A DNA stretch of 27,209 nt from Terrimesophilobacter sp044508495. GTDB taxonomy: Bacteria; Actinomycetota; Actinomycetes; Actinomycetales; Microbacteriaceae. This document shows, piece after piece, positions 23,768 through 27,209 of the stretch. Positions within the stretch are counted from its first letter, which is position 1; every line of letters begins with the position of its first letter. The stretch lies in NCBI GenBank assembly GCA_044508495.1, contig JBIQHP010000014.1, positions 1 through 27,209 of the forward strand, given 5' to 3'. Below the pieces are notes generated by a model that saw only the letters and a program-made list of their open reading frames with translations, was not told where the DNA came from and did not search any database. Both the position numbers and the translations under genes were made by a program.

Positions 23768-24342
23768 CGGCTGAGGTCGGTGACCCTCCAGGTCTTGCTC
23801 ACGTGCTCGCCGCCCGCGCCGACGAGCGTGATCGTGTAGTCGCGACTCGGTCCCTGGTCGAAGCACGGGAAGAGATGCTCGTCGGTGAGGTCGTTCTGGT
23901 TTCCACTCAGCGGGATCCGCATGTAGTTCTTGTTCTTGGCGTCCTGGTTGCCGGGTGAGTACCACGCCTCGACCGCGTTGGCGCTCGCCCAGGACACCAT
24001 GATGGTCGGCTTGGGCGGCTGATTGTCCTCGTCGCCGGGGTCGCAGGTGACCGTCGTCGGGGCATTGAAGCTCGTGAAGCGCGGTGTCGTGTCGTTCGCC
24101 GGAGGAGCGGCCTGGCCGGAGGGGCTCGGGCTCTCGCTCGGCTCGCTACTGGGGATCTCGCTCGCGGATGCCGAGGGCGACGAGCTCGTGTCGAGACCGG
24201 CCGGCTCCCGGTCGCCGCTCGCGCCCTGTCCCAGCATGAAGAAGACGAGCGCGACGAGCGCGAGCAGGAGCACGCCGATCACCGCGACGAGGATGATCAG
24301 CACTCGGTTGTTCTTGCTGACCGGTATCGATTCGTCGGGCAT
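23764..24342 (-). CDS. Membrane-anchored protein with Ser/Pro linker and extracellular domain (paralogue 2)
   Basis: A 192-aa protein with a short cytoplasmic start, one membrane helix (about 13-37), a Ser/Pro/Glu-rich linker (about 50-85) and a C-terminal beta-rich domain with two cysteines, C100 and C160, that could form a disulphide. It shares with the upstream gene the patterns SF-N/A-A...TVxC, VSW/F-T...S, and DYTITLVGAGGEHVSKT against KYTLTVIGSNGKKVSKS. The outer domain is probably Ig-like; no enzyme motif is seen. AGGAGG lies very close (4 bases) to the ATG. Function unknown. It lies 28 bases downstream of its paralogue, probably in one operon. Confidence 0.82.
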   Translation of the reverse strand: MPDESIPVSKNNRVLIILVAVIGVLLLALVALVFFMLGQGASGDREPAGLDTSSSPSASASEIPSSEPSESPSPSGQAAPPANDTTPRFTSFNAPTTVTCDPGDEDNQPPKPTIMVSWASANAVEAWYSPGNQDAKNKNYMRIPLSGNQNDLTDEHLFPCFDQGPSRDYTITLVGAGGEHVSKTWRVTDLSR

Positions 24343-24370
24343 GGCACCTCCTGAATGACGAACGAGAGAT

Positions 24371-25030
24371 CTAGTGGTCGCCGATGTTCGTGACCGTGAC
24401 CGACTTGCTCACCTTCTTGCCGTTCGAGCCGATGACCGTGAGCGTGTACTTGTGGCTCGGGTCGTTGCAGCCGTAGGTGAAGTCGTTGTATCCGGGCGGG
24501 AAGTCCGCCTGGCTGCTGCCCGACGGGGGCAGGTTGTCGAAGAGCGCCGCCGTGGACGCGTCGTTCGTGTCGACGCCGAAGTAGACCCTGTCCGCCTTCG
24601 AGGTCGACCAGGTGAAGCTCACGTAGGCGGGAAACTGCACCGGAGACGAGGCGTTGCAGGCCACCGTGCTCGAACCCGCCGCGAAGCTGTTGATGACCGG
24701 GTCGTTGCTCGGCGGCGGCGGGGGCGGAGGTGCGCTCGGGCTCGCGCTCGGGCTCGGGCTCGCGCTCGGAGTCTCGCTGGGGGTCTCGCTCGGGCTGGAA
24801 CTGGGGGTCTCGCTCGCCGACGGGCTCGCGCTGGCGTCGGAGGCGGGCTCGGCGCTCGGTCCGCCCATGCCGCGCGAGAGCAGGAGCGTGAGCAGGATCA
24901 CCACGACGATGAGGAGCACACCGCCGAGGATCGACAGCAGGAGGATGAGGGCCTTCGACTTCTTCTTGTCGTCATCGCCATCCGCGACGGCGGGCTGTTC
25001 GAAACGTTCGGTCGGAGTGTCGTCGCTCAT
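24371..25030 (-). CDS. Membrane-anchored protein with Ser/Pro linker and extracellular domain (paralogue 1)
   Basis: A 219-aa protein. An acidic, lysine-ended cytoplasmic segment (1-27) precedes a membrane helix (28-52). Then comes a long low-complexity linker of repeated SASPS/SETPS units and a seven-proline run (about 60-108), long enough to cross the cell wall. The C-terminal domain (110-219) has C125 and C188, and strands such as KYTLTVIGSNGKKVSKSVTV. It is paralogous to the next gene downstream. I recognise no named family. An Ig-like or PKD-like fold displayed at the cell surface is an inference from strand pattern and paired cysteines. Confidence 0.82.
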   Translation of the reverse strand: MSDDTPTERFEQPAVADGDDDKKKSKALILLLSILGGVLLIVVVILLTLLLSRGMGGPSAEPASDASASPSASETPSSSPSETPSETPSASPSPSASPSAPPPPPPPSNDPVINSFAAGSSTVACNASSPVQFPAYVSFTWSTSKADRVYFGVDTNDASTAALFDNLPPSGSSQADFPPGYNDFTYGCNDPSHKYTLTVIGSNGKKVSKSVTVTNIGDH

Positions 25031-25088
25031 GAGTCCCCACAGCGTCAGGTTGGATCCCGGTGCTTGCCTAGTTCGAGGGACATCATAA

Positions 25089-25130
25089 GGGTGCGGGAGG
25101 TCGACGCACCAGAGCCGACCTCCCGCACCC
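25089..25130 (-). terminator. Strong terminator after the MFS transporter gene
   Basis: A perfect 15-bp stem, GGGTGCGGGAGGTCG (25089-25103) with 25116-25130 and a 12-base loop, lies 21 bases after the transporter stop. In the minus direction it is followed by TTATGATG, a weakly T-rich tail. It separates the transporter from the membrane-anchored pair. TATGAT in that tail (25082-25087, minus) might also serve as a -10 for the pair. Confidence 0.82.
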
Positions 25131-25151
25131 GGTCTTGGCGGGGACGCGCCG

Positions 25152-26474
25152 TTATGACTCGGCGAGGACCTCGTCGCGCACCCGGATGCGCGCCGCGATG
25201 AGCGAGGCGCCGAGGGTCAGGATCGAGAGCAGGGCGAGGACGATCCCCGGATGCCACCAGGCGGCATCCGTCGCCGTCGAGAGCGCCTGCGTCGCGAGCG
25301 GGATGAGGCCGGAGATGACGGCGGCGACGCTGTAGGCGATCGAGAGCGCGCTGTAGCGCACCGGCCCGCTGAACAGGTCGGACATGAGCCCGCCGAGCCC
25401 CGCCCAGCTCAGGGTGGGCAGGATGCCGCCGACGATCATCGTCCCCACGAGGATCGGGAAGGTGGCGAACTGCAGCATCCAGTACATCGGGAAGGTGATG
25501 AGCAGCGTTCCGAGCGCACCGATCGCGACGACCTTCGCCGAGCCGATCCGGTTCGCGAGCACTCCGAAGAGCGGGATGGTGACGAGCTGCAGGAGGCTCC
25601 CGATGAGCGTCGCCTGGAACAGCTCCTGGTAGGAGAAGCCGAGGATGTTGACGCCGTAGGCCATCGTGTAGGTGTTCATGAGCGAGTAGGAGCCGATCCC
25701 CAGGAGCGCGGCGGCGATGGCGACGACGACCGCGAAGGGATGTGTGCGGAAGACGTCGAGCACGGGGATGCGCGAGCGCCGGCCGGTGTCGACGAGGTTC
25801 TTGAAGATGGGCGTCTCGTCGATCGCGAGTCTCAGGTAGAGCGAGACCGCGAGCAGGGGGAAGGCCAGCAGGAACGGAAGGCGCCAGCCCCAGGCCAGCA
25901 TGTCGTCCGAGCTCAGCACGAGGGTGAGCAGCAGGAAGAGCGCGCCGGTGAGGATCGTGCCGACGGGCGAGCCGAGCTGGGGGAGAGCGGCGTAGAAGCC
26001 GCGCTTGCGATAGCTCGCGTGCTCGGTGGCGAGGAGGATGGCGCCACCCCACTCGCCACCGAGAGAGAGTCCCTGGACGACCCGCAGGAGGGCCAGCAGA
26101 ATCGGGGCCAGAATCCCGAGACTGGCGAAATCGGGGAGGAGGCCGATGGCGCCGGTCGCGACACCCATGATGCCGATCGTCCAGAGAAGCGTGCGTTTGC
26201 GACCGATCCGGTCGCCGAGGTGCCCGAAGATGATCGCGCCGAGCGGGCGGACCAGGTAGGACATCGCGAGGAGCAGGAACGACAGGATGGTGCCCGCTGC
26301 ACGGTCCTGCTCGGGGAAGAACAGCGGCGCGCTGAAGATCGCGCTGAAGTACGCGAAGACGTAGAAGTCGTACGATTCGAGGGAGGTGCCGACGAAGGAT
26401 GCCCAGACGACCTTCCTCGCGACCTTCGGCTCGGAGGGCTTGACGACGATCGGTTCCAGGTTTGTCGCGGTCAC
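25152..26474 (-). CDS. MFS transporter, metabolite:H+ symporter (MHS) family
   Basis: A 440-aa, 12-helix major facilitator. The start region WASFVGTSLESYDFYVFAY and the loop GHLGDRIGRKR (84-94) are MHS hallmarks, along with RVVQGLSLGGEWGGA. Relatives carry citrate, alpha-ketoglutarate, proline/betaine or shikimate; the substrate here is not readable. GTG 26474 is preferred: AAAGG lies 6 bases upstream and the protein then begins at the family N-terminus, whereas the longer frame to 26624 runs over the TetR promoter. It diverges from the TetR gene, its probable regulator. Confidence 0.9.
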   Translation of the reverse strand: MTATNLEPIVVKPSEPKVARKVVWASFVGTSLESYDFYVFAYFSAIFSAPLFFPEQDRAAGTILSFLLLAMSYLVRPLGAIIFGHLGDRIGRKRTLLWTIGIMGVATGAIGLLPDFASLGILAPILLALLRVVQGLSLGGEWGGAILLATEHASYRKRGFYAALPQLGSPVGTILTGALFLLLTLVLSSDDMLAWGWRLPFLLAFPLLAVSLYLRLAIDETPIFKNLVDTGRRSRIPVLDVFRTHPFAVVVAIAAALLGIGSYSLMNTYTMAYGVNILGFSYQELFQATLIGSLLQLVTIPLFGVLANRIGSAKVVAIGALGTLLITFPMYWMLQFATFPILVGTMIVGGILPTLSWAGLGGLMSDLFSGPVRYSALSIAYSVAAVISGLIPLATQALSTATDAAWWHPGIVLALLSILTLGASLIAARIRVRDEVLAES

Positions 26475-26571
26475 GCGGCGCCTTTCTGTCGGGTGGTGCA
26501 GGGGAAGCGGATTGTTAGACTGAGTCCAGAAATAGATAGTAGTGGGGTCGGCGGAGGAAAAGCGAATTCGG
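26475..26571. promoter_or_regulatory. Divergent MFS/TetR promoter region
   Basis: An AT-richer island between the divergent genes. GACT-G-AGTC (26518-26526) is a short palindrome that overlaps TAGACT (26516-26521), a possible -10, and may be a TetR operator. GGAGG at 26553-26557 is 14 bases before ATG 26572, which is rather far. GTG 26542 is an alternative TetR start. Confidence 0.45.
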
Positions 26572-27144
26572 ATGAGAAGCGAGCACGGTACGGCAGGGCG
26601 TCCACGGGCCTCCTCGCGCGACACGATCGAGGAGGCCGCCGCCGAGCTCTTCCTCGAGCAGAGCTACGCGGGCACGACGATCGAGGAGATCACGCAGCGC
26701 GCGGGGGTCAGTCGCGCGACCTTCTTCAACTACTTCGGGTCCAAGAGCGACCTGCTCTGGATCGACGCCGACCACGCGATCGAGCGCCTCGAGCAAGGCC
26801 TGGAGGGAGGGGCGCCTCTGCTCGAGGCGGTGGCCTCGGTCGCCGCCGAGGTCGGCCCCGAGCGGGTGCCGCTCGCCGTCACCCAGTCGGATGTCATGGG
26901 CACGCGCGAGGAGCTCGTCGCCTCGGGCCTCGCCCGCGTCGCCCGCGTGACCGCGCTCATCCGCACGGCGCTCGCCGAGGGGGCCGGGGGAGACCGAGGA
27001 TCGCTCGCCGTCAACGTGCGGGCCAACGCGCTCGCCGGCGCCATCGTCGCGGCATGGGGGTCCTGGACCATGGGCGGCGTGGGGCGACGGGCGCTCGCGG
27101 ACTACGTCGGCGACGCACTTGCGCTAGTTGTACTAGAACAATAG
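26572..27144 (+). CDS. TetR-family transcriptional regulator
   Basis: A 190-aa regulator. The N-terminal helix-turn-helix is RDTIEEAAAELFLEQSYAGT (16-35) then TIEEITQRAGVSRATFFNYF (36-55) and GSKSDLL (56-62), the classic TetR signature. The C-terminal helical domain would bind an unknown ligand. Its position, divergent from the MHS transporter, suggests it controls that gene and itself. The start is uncertain between ATG 26572 and GTG 26542; the shorter form is given because the sequence before it is not TetR-like. Confidence 0.88.
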   Translation: MRSEHGTAGRPRASSRDTIEEAAAELFLEQSYAGTTIEEITQRAGVSRATFFNYFGSKSDLLWIDADHAIERLEQGLEGGAPLLEAVASVAAEVGPERVPLAVTQSDVMGTREELVASGLARVARVTALIRTALAEGAGGDRGSLAVNVRANALAGAIVAAWGSWTMGGVGRRALADYVGDALALVVLEQ

Positions 27145-27147
27145 AAT
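27124..27147 (+). promoter_or_regulatory. Leaderless promoter and operator of the GntR gene
   Basis: The -10 TAGAAT (27142-27147) overlaps the tetR stop codon and ends 6 bases before GTG 27154. The palindrome CTAGT-TGT-ACTAG (27124-27136) lies just upstream, and TTGTAC (27128-27133) is nearby but too close to be a -35. YtrA-type GntR repressors commonly bind such sites at their own promoter. Confidence 0.65.
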
Positions 27148-27153
27148 AGACGC

Positions 27154-27209
27154 GTGCTCATTCGCATCGATCCGTCGTCCGGCGTCCCGCTGTTCGACCA
27201 GCTGGCCGG
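27154..27209 (+). CDS. GntR-family (YtrA-type) regulator, 5' end only
   Basis: The visible N-terminus is (M)LIRIDPSSGVPLFDQLA, starting at GTG 27154 and running off the window. SGVPLFDQLA is the opening of YtrA-subfamily GntR repressors, just before the winged helix. These usually control an ABC transporter operon that follows. The leaderless promoter supports the GTG start. Confidence 0.8.
   Translation, partial: MLIRIDPSSGVPLFDQLA

Overview
This is a high-GC window from an actinobacterium, most likely a member of the Microbacteriaceae. The evidence is strong GC bias in third codon positions, frequent GGATGC/GCATCC words, short ATGA/GTGA gene overlaps, and many start codons lying 6-7 bases after a TANNNT -10 element, the pattern of leaderless actinobacterial mRNAs. 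The family name is inferred from sequence style, not from a search. The assembly is a draft: two runs of 100 N lie in and beside valS. Each is flanked by an identical 55-bp sequence, so they are unmerged contig ends, not real repeats.

Layout. (1) 1-98: tail of an unidentified gene. (2) 318-8122: sugar cassette A, with a ROK-family repressor, two ABC permeases, a lipoprotein sugar-binding protein, a GH15 glucosidase and a GH31 alpha-glucosidase. Strong hairpins separate the transporter genes from the enzymes. (3) 8165-9346: a BenE-type transporter with no ordinary start codon at its conserved N-terminus. (4) 9370-9953: a ribbon-helix-helix/Doc toxin-antitoxin pair. (5) 10002-15804: sugar cassette B, with a second, closely related ROK repressor, a binding protein, two permeases and a GH13 enzyme. 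(6) 15817-18673: an M3 metallopeptidase and a methyltransferase, divergent from a 25-bp shared promoter. (7) 18674-19735: a winged-helix regulator behind a six-copy, 14-bp-period operator array, then an unknown small protein. (8) 19779-22812, minus strand: a small unknown protein and valyl-tRNA synthetase. (9) 23106-23767: a Phd/VapC toxin-antitoxin pair. (10) 23764-25030, minus strand: two tandem paralogous membrane-anchored proteins of unknown function. (11) 25152-27209: an MHS-type transporter diverging from a TetR regulator, then the start of a GntR regulator.

How the genes work together. Cassettes A and B look like alpha-glucan-oligosaccharide uptake systems. Extracellular oligosaccharides would be bound by the lipoproteins, imported by the permease pairs, and hydrolysed in the cytoplasm, because none of GH15, GH31 or GH13 has a signal peptide. 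Neither cassette encodes an ATPase, so a shared MsiK/MalK-type ATPase elsewhere in the genome is expected. The two ROK repressors have very similar DNA-binding domains and share a TTAGTTCTA motif at their promoters, so cross-talk is plausible. The most unusual items are the regular operator array at 18691-18764, the abutting -10 elements at 17839-17863, the non-canonical BenE start, the paralogous membrane-anchored pair, and the many apparently leaderless promoters.
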